From JBJEXX01 sp051886215 (GTDB lineage: Bacteria; Bacillota_I; Bacilli_A; RF39; UBA660), in NCBI GenBank assembly GCA_051886215.1, contig JBJEXX010000051.1:1-17529 (forward strand): a DNA stretch of 17,529 nt, in the 5' to 3' direction. This document shows, piece by piece, positions 6,960 through 14,098 of the stretch (position 1 is its first letter; every line of letters begins with the position of its first letter). The notes beneath the pieces are model-generated. The model saw only the letters and a program-made list of their open reading frames with translations. It ran no database searches and was not told the origin of the DNA. The position numbers were made by a program, and so were the translations under genes.

Positions 6960-8765
6960 ATGTTAGGTTTACTTTTAATAAATATTTATGCTTTTTTAAT
7001 TATTATATCTACTTTTATTGTTTTTATTAGTAAATCAAGATTGAAACAAGTAGAAGATGAATTATACAAGAAGTTTCTTATTGTAAATATTATAATGTCT
7101 TTAAGTGGATTAGTATTAGGAGTTTTAGTTAGTTCAGAGTCTTATTATAATGAATTAGTTATTGTTCTTACAAATAAATTATATTTATTTAGTTTGTTAT
7201 GGTGGATATATCTTTTGACTTATTATTATATTTATATATCATTTAAAGACAAAGATAAGGTATTAAATTTTAAAAATAAAGCTAAAGTTTTTGCTGTAAT
7301 TAGTACACTTCTTATATTTCTTTTACCTATTAGTGTAGAAATTAGTGATAGTGGAGCAGTTGCTAGTGGAATAGCAATTTTGTATACATATACCATATTT
7401 GGTTTAGCATTCTTATTTCAAATTGTTTGTGTATTTATTAATTTTAAAAATTATAAAAATAAAAAATATATTCCACTATATCTTTTAATTTTGATGGGAA
7501 TTACGGTTTTAGTTTGTATGTTAATAAATCCATCTTTAAACTATATTGTAAATCCAGGATTTATTTTTGTATCTTATATTATGTATCATACTATTGAAAA
7601 TCCAGATATAAGAATGATTGAAGAATTAAATAAATCTAAAACTAAATTAGAAAGTACTACTGCGGATAATAGAAAACTTATTGATAATATTACAGAAGAT
7701 TTAAGAAAAGTAAATTATGATATGGCTGAAATTGTAAATATAGTATCTGATACAACAGAAGAGACTAATACAAGAGAAGCGATGCATCAACTTAGTTATT
7801 TACTTAGTAATAATAGTATTAAATTAAATAATGCTTTAGATATATCATCTATGGATGTAAGAAATTTAAAATTGACTAATAGTAAATATAATTTAAGAAA
7901 AATTGTAAAAGAAATAGATTTAAGATTAAAAAATTCTATTTCAGAGGATATTTCATATCAAAGTGTTATTGCGGATAGTATTCCTGAAGTTTTATATGGA
8001 GAAGTAATAAAAATAAAACAAATTTTAGTGAGTCTTTTAGATAACGCTATTAAATATACAAAAGCAGGAAGAATTGAACTACGTTTTAATTCTGTTGTTA
8101 AAGATGATATATGTAAATTATTTATAGTTGTAGATGATACAGGATGTGGAATGAATTTGCATCAAATTAATGATATTATGGTTCATGATGCTGATCTTAC
8201 TGAAGAAGATTTAGAAAGATGTAATGAGTTGAATTTGAATTTAAAAATAATTAAAAAAATAATTCAAGTTATGGGAGGAACTATTAATATTGATAGTAAA
8301 CTTAATAAAGGAACAAAAGTTGTAATTACTCTTAATCAGAAAATATATAGAGAAATTGATAAAGAAGCAAAACATATTGAAGAATTAGAAAAACAAATAT
8401 TCGATAAAAAACATATTGCAATAGTATGTGATGATAATGCTTTGTCTAAAAAAATTATAAAGGTTTTAGATAAGGTGGATGCTAAAAAGATAGAATGTAA
8501 ACATGCTAAAGAATGTATTGATAAAATAAGAAAAGATAACAATATAGATCTTATTATATGTCAAGAAAATATGGATAAGATTAACGCTAGGGAATTATTA
8601 AAAAAAGTTACTAAAGAGGAATATAATGTTCCTATAATAATGGTTACAAATAATAATGATTATGATTTAAAAAGAATTAAAGTTGAGGGTTTTGCTAGTT
8701 GTTTAAGTGAAAAAGAAATTTCTTTAGAATTAGTTAAGAAAGTAGATAGAATACTAAATAAATAG
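6960..8765 (+). CDS. Seven-helix membrane hybrid histidine-kinase-like protein with degenerate phosphorylation sites
   Basis: This 601-residue protein has about seven membrane helices in residues 3-210, a histidine-kinase dimerisation and ATPase core at about 225-455, and a receiver-like domain at about 480-600. In the first dimerisation helix the usual S-H-E is T-E-D (residues 245-247), so the phospho-acceptor His is Glu. The N box (LLDNAIKYT, N362) and G1 box (DTGCG, 393-397) are intact, but the G2 box GxGL is replaced by LNLNL (424-428). The receiver-like domain keeps an acidic pair (CDD) but has Gln535 where the phosphorylated Asp should be. The protein therefore cannot signal by the normal His-Asp route. 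ATP binding remains plausible, suggesting a pseudokinase or allosteric membrane sensor. No partner regulator gene is adjacent. It starts at ATG 6960 after AGGAGG. Confidence 0.8.
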   Translation: MLGLLLINIYAFLIIISTFIVFISKSRLKQVEDELYKKFLIVNIIMSLSGLVLGVLVSSESYYNELVIVLTNKLYLFSLLWWIYLLTYYYIYISFKDKDKVLNFKNKAKVFAVISTLLIFLLPISVEISDSGAVASGIAILYTYTIFGLAFLFQIVCVFINFKNYKNKKYIPLYLLILMGITVLVCMLINPSLNYIVNPGFIFVSYIMYHTIENPDIRMIEELNKSKTKLESTTADNRKLIDNITEDLRKVNYDMAEIVNIVSDTTEETNTREAMHQLSYLLSNNSIKLNNALDISSMDVRNLKLTNSKYNLRKIVKEIDLRLKNSISEDISYQSVIADSIPEVLYGEVIKIKQILVSLLDNAIKYTKAGRIELRFNSVVKDDICKLFIVVDDTGCGMNLHQINDIMVHDADLTEEDLERCNELNLNLKIIKKIIQVMGGTINIDSKLNKGTKVVITLNQKIYREIDKEAKHIEELEKQIFDKKHIAIVCDDNALSKKIIKVLDKVDAKKIECKHAKECIDKIRKDNNIDLIICQENMDKINARELLKKVTKEEYNVPIIMVTNNNDYDLKRIKVEGFASCLSEKEISLELVKKVDRILNK

Positions 8766-8775
8766 AATAAAAAAA

Positions 8776-8805
8776 CTTACATAAAAAAATTTGTTGTGTT
8801 ATAAT
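8776..8805 (+). promoter_or_regulatory. Promoter of the MATE-kinase gene
   Basis: CTTACA at 8776-8781 (four of six consensus bases) and a perfect TATAAT at 8800-8805 are 18 bases apart. Transcription should start near 8812, upstream of the leader hairpin. Confidence 0.6.
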
Positions 8806-8823
8806 TATTAAGCAATGAGTGGC

Positions 8824-8867
8824 AAATAATGTGTAAATCCAATTGTGATTTATACATTATTTTTTTT
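8824..8867 (+). terminator. Leader terminator (putative attenuator) of the MATE-kinase gene
   Basis: An uninterrupted 16-bp stem (8824-8839 with 8847-8862, one G-T pair) has a seven-base loop CAATTGT and a run of eight T at 8860-8867. It lies between the promoter and the ribosome site (8873-8879), and no promoter fits in the 18 bases left before the start codon. Expression of the transporter should therefore depend on read-through. A tiny frame MSGK-stop (8815-8829) ends inside the left arm but has no ribosome site. The hairpin could also terminate transcription from the kinase-like gene upstream. Confidence 0.75.
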
Positions 8868-8885
8868 GTGAGAAGGAGGAGTTTT

Positions 8886-10895
8886 ATGAATTTAGATTTA
8901 GGAAATGAAAAGATTGGAAAATTAATTAAAAAGTTTTCAATTCCATGTGTTATTAGTATGATAGTTGCTGCTTTATATAATATAGTTGATCAAATATTTA
9001 TTGGTTGGAGTTCGGCAGGAGCAGCAGGTAATGCAGCAACTAATATTGTATATCCATTTACTGTTATTGCACTTTCCTTAGCTTTGCTTATAGGTGATGG
9101 AGCAACAGCGCTTTTTAGTTTATCTTTAGGAGCTGATGATAAGAAAAAGGCTAATAAAAGTATAGGTAATGGACTTGTATTTTTAATTGTTTTGGCTATT
9201 TTATTGACTTTTTTAGGATTAATATTTCAAAATCAAATATTAGCAATATTTGGAGGAAATCCTGATGAGGTATTGTGTTATCAATATGCTAAAGATTATT
9301 TTAAAATTATATGTTTAGGAATACCATTTTATATTATTGGACAAGGATTAAATTCAGCTATCAGAGCTGATGGCTCTCCTAAAATTGCGATGGCTGCTAC
9401 TATGATTGGGGCTATTACAAATATAATATTAGATCCAATTTTTATCTTTGTATTTAAGATGAATGTGAAAGGTGCTGCTATTGCTACTATAATAGGTCAG
9501 ATATTCACTTTTTTAATAAGCATTTGGTATTTAACAAGATCAAAATCATTTAAGATAAGTAAAGATTCAATAAAAATTAATTCAAGTATTATAAAGAAGA
9601 TATTAAGTTTAGGTCTTGCATCTTTTATTACTCAAATTGCTATTGTTATTATTATTTCAGTAGCTAATAATTTAGTTTCTAAATATGGTTATGAAACTTT
9701 AGCAAGTACAGGAGAAGTATTTGGAGCCGTAACACCACTTGCTGTAATAGGTATTTGTTTAAAAGTATTTGGAATAATTGTTTCGATTGTTATAGGTATT
9801 TCTCTAGGGGGACAACCTATTATTGGATATAATATGGGTGCTGGTAAAATTGAAAGGGTAAAAGAAACTTGTAAGAAGATATTAACTATTAATTTGATTG
9901 TTGGTTTAATTGCTTTTATTTTATTTGAATTCTGTCCTAATTTAATTATTTCTATATTTGGTAGTCATAATAGTATTGAATATTTAGAATATGCAAATTT
10001 ATGTATGAGAATATATTTAGGAGGAATTATTTTAACTTGTTTTATTAAATCCACTTCAATTTGCTTGCAATCTATGGGGTCAAGTATTAAATCAACACTT
10101 TTAGCTTTATCACGTGATGTTATTTTCTTTGTTCCAGCAATAATAATTGTTACAACTTTATCACATAGTATAGTTACTATGTTATGGAGTGCAATTGTAG
10201 CGGATATTTTGGCTTTTATACTAGCAATTATTTTATTAAAACAAGAGTTTAAGAAACTTGGAAGTTTTGAACTTAATGATACTAATAACGTAGTTGAAGA
10301 AAATAATAATTTGAAAAATATATTAAATAAAAAAATAGTAATTACTATTTCTAGAGAATATGGTAGTGGAGGTAGATATGTTGCTAAGCTTCTTTCAGAA
10401 ATTTTAGGTATTAAGTTTTATGATAAAGAAATTATTGATTTAGTATCAAAAGAAAGCGGCATGTCTACAAGTTATATAGAAAATAGTGAACAAAAGAAAA
10501 AGAATATTGGAGGTAATTTCTATAATAATGATGATGAATTATTTAATGCAGAAATGAAAGTAATAAAAAAACTTTATAGAGAAAGTTGTGTTATTGTAGG
10601 TAGATGTAGTGATTACATTTTAAAAGATAAAAAAGATGTATTTAAGGTTTTCTTATATAGTAATGATATTGATAAAGTTAATAGAGTTGTTAAATACTAT
10701 GGTATCGATAAAGATAATGCTTTAAAAGAAATAAATAAAATAAATAAGCTTAGAGAGAAACATTACAATTATTATACAGGAAGAAAATGGAGAGATTTTG
10801 ATAATTATGATTTAGTTATTAATGTTGATACATTAGGAGTTGAAAAAACTGCAGAAGTTATTAAAAAGGCAGTTATAGAAAAATTAAATAAATAA
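8886..10895 (+). CDS. MATE efflux transporter fused to a C-terminal cytidylate-kinase-like domain
   Basis: The protein has 669 residues. Residues 1 to about 460 form a MATE-type multidrug exporter with the expected set of about twelve membrane helices and the family start IGKLIKKFSIPCVISM. After a short Asn/Glu-rich linker, residues about 482-668 form a cytidylate-kinase-like P-loop domain with ISREYGSGGR at 488-497 followed by ILGIKFYDKEII, and later VIVGRCSDYIL. MATE proteins export drugs or metabolites with a Na+ or H+ gradient. The fused domain may act on a nucleotide or nucleotide-like substrate, but this is inference. The start ATG 8886 is chosen because AAGGAGG lies at 8873-8879; an in-frame ATG at 8829 has no ribosome site and would run through the terminator hairpin. 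There is no frameshift or internal start at the junction. Confidence 0.9.
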   Translation: MNLDLGNEKIGKLIKKFSIPCVISMIVAALYNIVDQIFIGWSSAGAAGNAATNIVYPFTVIALSLALLIGDGATALFSLSLGADDKKKANKSIGNGLVFLIVLAILLTFLGLIFQNQILAIFGGNPDEVLCYQYAKDYFKIICLGIPFYIIGQGLNSAIRADGSPKIAMAATMIGAITNIILDPIFIFVFKMNVKGAAIATIIGQIFTFLISIWYLTRSKSFKISKDSIKINSSIIKKILSLGLASFITQIAIVIIISVANNLVSKYGYETLASTGEVFGAVTPLAVIGICLKVFGIIVSIVIGISLGGQPIIGYNMGAGKIERVKETCKKILTINLIVGLIAFILFEFCPNLIISIFGSHNSIEYLEYANLCMRIYLGGIILTCFIKSTSICLQSMGSSIKSTLLALSRDVIFFVPAIIIVTTLSHSIVTMLWSAIVADILAFILAIILLKQEFKKLGSFELNDTNNVVEENNNLKNILNKKIVITISREYGSGGRYVAKLLSEILGIKFYDKEIIDLVSKESGMSTSYIENSEQKKKNIGGNFYNNDDELFNAEMKVIKKLYRESCVIVGRCSDYILKDKKDVFKVFLYSNDIDKVNRVVKYYGIDKDNALKEINKINKLREKHYNYYTGRKWRDFDNYDLVINVDTLGVEKTAEVIKKAVIEKLNK

Positions 10896-10913
10896 AAATT
10901 TAATTAAAAAAAT

Positions 10914-10942
10914 TTGACAAATATAAAATGTTGTGTTAAAGT
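10914..10942 (+). promoter_or_regulatory. Promoter of the first structured leader RNA
   Basis: A perfect TTGACA at 10914-10919 is followed after 17 bases by TAAAGT at 10937-10942 (four of six). Transcription would start around 10949, at the 5' side of the closing helix of the RNA, which supports both calls. Confidence 0.6.
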
Positions 10943-10946
10943 TATA

Positions 10947-11052
10947 GCCAGTGAGAGGACATAAGTATTTTATATGAGCTGTCCTGGGATTAAAATCTTA
11001 CACGAGTTATTAAAACACGGAGTCACTAAAATATGGCTCTTGTGTTTTTTTA
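10947..11052 (+). promoter_or_regulatory. Structured cis-regulatory RNA, copy 1 (riboswitch-like leader)
   Basis: Helices that can form: closing helix GUGA 10951-10954 with UCAC 11023-11026; P2 AGGACA 10956-10961 with UGUCCU 10980-10985; P3 GGGAU 10986-10990 with AUCUU 10995-10999, loop UAAA. ACACG (11000-11004) follows P3 directly, and ACACGGAGUCACU leads into the terminator. Copy 2 at 11495 has the same order of helices and conserved blocks, with P2 changed on both strands. The terminator's left arm takes up ACACGGAG and places UCAC in its loop, so the two folds compete. It should control the 136-residue gene at 11081. I cannot assign it to a named riboswitch family from memory. Confidence 0.65.
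11012..11051 (+). terminator. Intrinsic terminator of leader RNA copy 1
   Basis: AAAACAC 11012-11018 pairs with GUGUUUU 11042-11048. The stem extends by a G-U pair and, past one bulged base, by GAG 11020-11022 with CUC 11037-11039. Seven T run through 11051. It stands 30 bases before the start codon it would control. Confidence 0.8.
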
Positions 11053-11080
11053 ATATTTAGAGCTAGAAAGGGGGATAATT

Positions 11081-11491
11081 ATGACAAGACATGAAAAACA
11101 AAAATATTATGAAGACCTAGCTCTTAGATGTTCTAGATATGTATATTTGAAAGATGAGGAGATAGGTGACAAATTTTTTACAATGATACGTTTTGATTAT
11201 ATGGCTCGTACAGATCTTCAAAGAAGGATTTATAAGGATTCAAAACTATCTGCTGTGAAACATGGGTTTCTTAGAACTTTTGATAAAATAGATAAATCAT
11301 TTATTAACAAGGAAAAGAAAAGAAAACTTATATATCAAATGATAGATGTTTATTATGATGCTTTTGATAATATAAAAACTCAAATAGACGATATATCAAC
11401 AAAAGTTAAAATAAAGTATTGTATTTATAATAATGATGATGCTTTGGAATGTTTAACAAAAGAAGAAACAAGAAAAGTAAAACGCAAATAA
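11081..11491 (+). CDS. Basic 136-residue protein, unknown function
   Basis: The product is a soluble, charged, mostly helical-looking protein with many Lys, Asp and Tyr, and Cys at three scattered positions. There is no signal peptide, membrane segment or motif I recognise. The C-terminus is strongly basic (RKVKRK). AAAGGGGG at 11067-11074 gives a clear start at ATG 11081. It is a single-gene unit between two related structured RNAs: the first ends in a terminator 30 bases upstream, and the second begins 4 bases after its stop codon. This makes it the direct target of copy 1. A role tied to the unknown signal of these RNAs is likely, but it could be regulatory, enzymatic or protective. Confidence 0.75.
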   Translation: MTRHEKQKYYEDLALRCSRYVYLKDEEIGDKFFTMIRFDYMARTDLQRRIYKDSKLSAVKHGFLRTFDKIDKSFINKEKKRKLIYQMIDVYYDAFDNIKTQIDDISTKVKIKYCIYNNDDALECLTKEETRKVKRK

Positions 11492-11494
11492 TTA

Positions 11495-11584
11495 TGTGAG
11501 TGCATATTAAAGCTATGCAGGGTGAAAAGCCTACACGTACAAAGTACGGAGTCACTTATATATATGAGTGATTCTGTACTTTTA
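11495..11584 (+). promoter_or_regulatory. Structured cis-regulatory RNA, copy 2
   Basis: Same architecture as copy 1: closing helix GUGA 11496-11499 with UCAC 11552-11555; P2 UGCAUA 11501-11506 with UAUGCA 11514-11519, loop ending in AAGC; P3 GGGU 11520-11523 with GCCU 11529-11532, loop GAAAA; ACACG 11533-11537; then a possible small hairpin CGUAC-AAA-GUACG 11536-11548 and GGAGUCACU. Its terminator stem swallows the UCAC and GUACGG blocks, so the folds are mutually exclusive. No clear promoter lies directly upstream, so it may be reached by read-through from the 136-residue gene. It should control the genes from 11678 onward, or act as that gene's 3' terminator. Confidence 0.65.
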
Positions 11585-11588
11585 TTTT
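11541..11588 (+). terminator. Long-stem intrinsic terminator of leader RNA copy 2
   Basis: A stem of 16 uninterrupted pairs (11541-11556 with 11567-11582, three G-T pairs) has a ten-base AT loop. The tail is T-rich but broken by one A (TTTTATTTT). It contains the conserved ACGGAGTCACT block in its left arm. Confidence 0.85.
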
Positions 11589-11677
11589 ACATAAATTTAA
11601 TAAACTATAATTTAAAATATAGCTTTTAAAATTTAATAATGTTATATTAAAAACATGATATAAGGAGGATGATATAT

Positions 11678-12283
11678 ATGGTTAATTTAGTTGTTATTAC
11701 TGGACCTATGGCAGTAGGTAAAATGACAGTTGCGGAAAAGTTAAAAGATAAAATTGGTTATAATCTTATGGTTAACCATGATTCTATTGAAGTATCTGAT
11801 AAGATATTTGGATTTGCAACACCTGCTCAAAGAGAATTTAATCAGTTGATTAGAAAAGCAGCTTTTGATACAACTATTAAATATGATCAAAGTCTTATAT
11901 TTACTGTGGCAACTAACTTTGATCTTCCAGAAGAATATGATAGATTAAATGAATTAAAAACAAAATTTGAAGCGACTGGAGGAAAGTTTTATTTTATAGA
12001 ATTGTATGCTAGTTTAGAAGAAAGATTAAAGAGAAATGTTACTCCTAATAGATTAGAAAAGAAAAAATCTAAACAGGATATAGAATGGAGTAATAATAAT
12101 TTAATTAATGGAGAAAAGAAATATAGATTAAATACATATGAAGATGAATTTTTATTTGAAAATCACTTTAAAATAAATAATGAAAACTTATCTCCAGAAG
12201 AAGTTGCGGATATGATTATAGAAAAATATAATTTACAACCAGAATTTAAAGAAAATAATGAGTTTTCAAACAAAATGTACTAG
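11678..12283 (+). CDS. P-loop kinase-like nucleotide-binding protein
   Basis: This 201-residue protein begins with a beta strand (VNLVVITGP) and a Walker A loop GPMAVGKMT at 9-17. After it come a DS pair near NHDSIE, a Walker-B-like strand SLIFTVATNFDLP, and an Arg-rich lid around ERLKRNVTPNR. This is the layout of small AAA_33/shikimate-kinase-like phosphotransferases or antibiotic-kinase relatives; the substrate is unknown. ATG 11678 is taken as the start because AAGGAGG at 11662-11668 is then nine bases away; the in-frame ATG 11669 directly abuts the ribosome site. A TATAAT at 11606-11611 with TTTACA at 11586 is spaced too closely (14 bases) to be a confident promoter. There is no terminator before the ABC genes, 43 bases downstream, so they are probably cotranscribed. 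Confidence 0.75.
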   Translation: MVNLVVITGPMAVGKMTVAEKLKDKIGYNLMVNHDSIEVSDKIFGFATPAQREFNQLIRKAAFDTTIKYDQSLIFTVATNFDLPEEYDRLNELKTKFEATGGKFYFIELYASLEERLKRNVTPNRLEKKKSKQDIEWSNNNLINGEKKYRLNTYEDEFLFENHFKINNENLSPEEVADMIIEKYNLQPEFKENNEFSNKMY

Positions 12284-12325
12284 ATAATTATAAAATATAT
12301 ATTTAAATGATAAGGAAGTGATATT

Positions 12326-13300
12326 ATGGAAAAAATTATAGAAATAAATAAATTATCAAAGCAATTTAAAATAAAAGAAAAAGAAAAGGGATTTCTTGGT
12401 AGTATTAAATCTATTTTTAAACCTAAATATAAAATAAAAAAAGCTGTTAATGAAATAACACTAGATATATGTAAAGGTGAAATTGTTGCGTTTATTGGTC
12501 CTAATGGGGCGGGAAAATCAACAACAATTAAAATGTTAACTGGTATATTATACCCGAGTTCAGGAAAATGTTTAGTTGCTGGAATTAATCCATCTAAAGA
12601 AAGAAAAAAATTAGCTTATAAAATTGGAACTGTGTTTGGACAAAAAGAACAATTATGGACACATTTAACACCTTATGATAATTTTAAGTTTTTTGGAGCA
12701 ATATATGATTTAAAAGATTATGAAGTAGAAAAGAGAACAAAAGAATTAAATGAAACATTAGAATTAAATGATTTTATAAATACTCCAGTTAGAAATTTAT
12801 CTTTAGGACAACGTATTAGATGCGAAATAGCTGCTAGTTTAATACATAAACCAGATATATTATTTTTAGATGAACCAACTATTGGACTTGATCCTGTAGT
12901 AAAAGAGAATATACGTGTTTTGATAAAACGAATGAATAAAGAATATGGTACAACTATATTTTTAACAAGTCATGATGTTGGAGATATTGAAAAATTATGT
13001 AAAAGAGTAATTATAATAAATGATGGTAAGGTTGTATTAGATGATTCAATGGAAAATTTAAAATATCACTATTTAAATAAAAAAATAGTAGAAGTTAAAA
13101 TGAAAGAAAAAGTAAATTTAAATGATGAAGAAGGAATCACTATTTTAAAAGATAAGGGTTATAATTTAAAACTTGCTATTGATATAAGTAAAAAGAGTGT
13201 TGCTGATGTCATTAAATTATTAGATACTGATAAAATTATTGATATAAATATTTCAAATGAACCACTTGAAAATATTATTGCTAATATTTATAAGGGGTGA
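12326..13300 (+). CDS. ABC transporter ATP-binding protein (COG4586 type)
   Basis: The 324-residue ATPase carries Walker A GPNGAGKST at 58-66, a Q-loop in GTVFGQKEQLW, signature LSLGQR at 158-163, Walker B ending in LDEP (D182-E183) and the H-loop histidine H216 in TSHDVGD. The extra basic segment between the first strand and Walker A (about 17-45, KGFLGSIKSIFKPKYK) and the C-terminal extension past residue 235 are typical of the COG4586 group. That group works with COG4587 and COG3694 permeases in ABC-2 type exporters of unknown substrate. AAGGAAGTG lies before ATG 12326. It is the first gene of a tightly packed three-gene transporter set: the stop at 13300 lies within the next gene's ribosome-binding region. 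It would energise export from the cytosolic face. Confidence 0.93.
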   Translation: MEKIIEINKLSKQFKIKEKEKGFLGSIKSIFKPKYKIKKAVNEITLDICKGEIVAFIGPNGAGKSTTIKMLTGILYPSSGKCLVAGINPSKERKKLAYKIGTVFGQKEQLWTHLTPYDNFKFFGAIYDLKDYEVEKRTKELNETLELNDFINTPVRNLSLGQRIRCEIAASLIHKPDILFLDEPTIGLDPVVKENIRVLIKRMNKEYGTTIFLTSHDVGDIEKLCKRVIIINDGKVVLDDSMENLKYHYLNKKIVEVKMKEKVNLNDEEGITILKDKGYNLKLAIDISKKSVADVIKLLDTDKIIDINISNEPLENIIANIYKG

Positions 13301-13306
13301 TAAGTG

Positions 13307-14098
13307 ATGAAAAAATATTTATACATATTTAAGTCTGAATTAATGACTAATTTCCAATATATATTTGATTTAATTTTGGGATTTGTTGGATACGCAATAA
13401 TGTTATTTATACTTATGAATTTGTGGCAATATTTATATGATGATCCTAATCAGATTATTAATGGTTATACTTATTCACAAATGGTTTGGTATGTTATTAT
13501 AACAGAAATTTTATGGAGTGTTATTTCTGGAAGAAAATTATGTCAGAAAATAAGTATGGATGTAAAGACTGGAAATATTGCTTATAATATTAATAAACCA
13601 TATAGTTATATTGGATATATACTATCTACTCATTTAGGGGATATAGTTATTAAAGGAGTTATATATTCAATTTTAGGTATGATTTTAGGATTTATATTTA
13701 TAGGAAGTTTTCCTAATATAAGTTTTATATCAATATTATTGGTTTTAATATCTTGTATTTTTTCTAATGTAATAAGTATTTTCTTTATTTGTTTTATAGG
13801 ATTGTTTTCTTTATTTATTGAAGACTCTGGACCTTTTTATTGGTTATATAGTAAAGTTATTCTAGTTTTAGGAACTATTTTTCCTATAGAGTACTTTCCA
13901 GAGGTAATTAGGCCGATATTAAAGTTTAGTCCTGTATATGTTATATCTTATGGACCTGCAAAATTATTTGTAGACTTTAATTATAATAATGCATTAAGTA
14001 TAATTGTGGCACAGATTATTTATATATTATTAAGTTATTTATTATGTTTATTAGTTTATAAGAAAGGAGTGAAAAAATTAAATGTTAATGGCGGTTAA
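13307..14098 (+). CDS. ABC-2 type permease subunit (COG4587 type)
   Basis: This 263-residue membrane protein has about six hydrophobic helices and the typical opening MKKYLYIFKSELMTN-FQY leading into the first helix. The middle segment with DVKTGNIAYNINKPYSYIGY is characteristic of PF06182-like ABC-2 permeases, where this loop (compare KLDAYLVQP in the partner) is thought to contact the ATPase. AAGGGG at 13292-13297 overlaps the previous stop. ATG 13307 is preferred over GTG 13304. The gene overlaps the next permease by 17 bases, so the subunits should be made together and form a heterodimeric membrane channel. Confidence 0.88.
   Translation: MKKYLYIFKSELMTNFQYIFDLILGFVGYAIMLFILMNLWQYLYDDPNQIINGYTYSQMVWYVIITEILWSVISGRKLCQKISMDVKTGNIAYNINKPYSYIGYILSTHLGDIVIKGVIYSILGMILGFIFIGSFPNISFISILLVLISCIFSNVISIFFICFIGLFSLFIEDSGPFYWLYSKVILVLGTIFPIEYFPEVIRPILKFSPVYVISYGPAKLFVDFNYNNALSIIVAQIIYILLSYLLCLLVYKKGVKKLNVNGG

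Noticed and set aside
8811..8870. MATE leader as a third copy of the structured RNA
   Set aside because: Its start (AGCAATGAGTGGC) loosely resembles the 5' side of copy 1, but the GGG hairpin, ACACG and ACGGAGUCACU blocks are absent; the hairpin itself is an ordinary terminator.
8829..8885. N-terminal extension of the MATE protein from ATG 8829
   Set aside because: The extra 19 codons run through the terminator hairpin and have no ribosome site, while ATG 8886 has a strong one at the right distance.
10947..11584. Known classes for the RNA pair: T-box, purine, SAM, TPP, ZTP, fluoride
   Set aside because: None of their signature sequences, as I remember them, is present. A guanidine class was considered because of the nearby MATE gene, but I cannot recall the guanidine-IV consensus well enough to support or exclude it.
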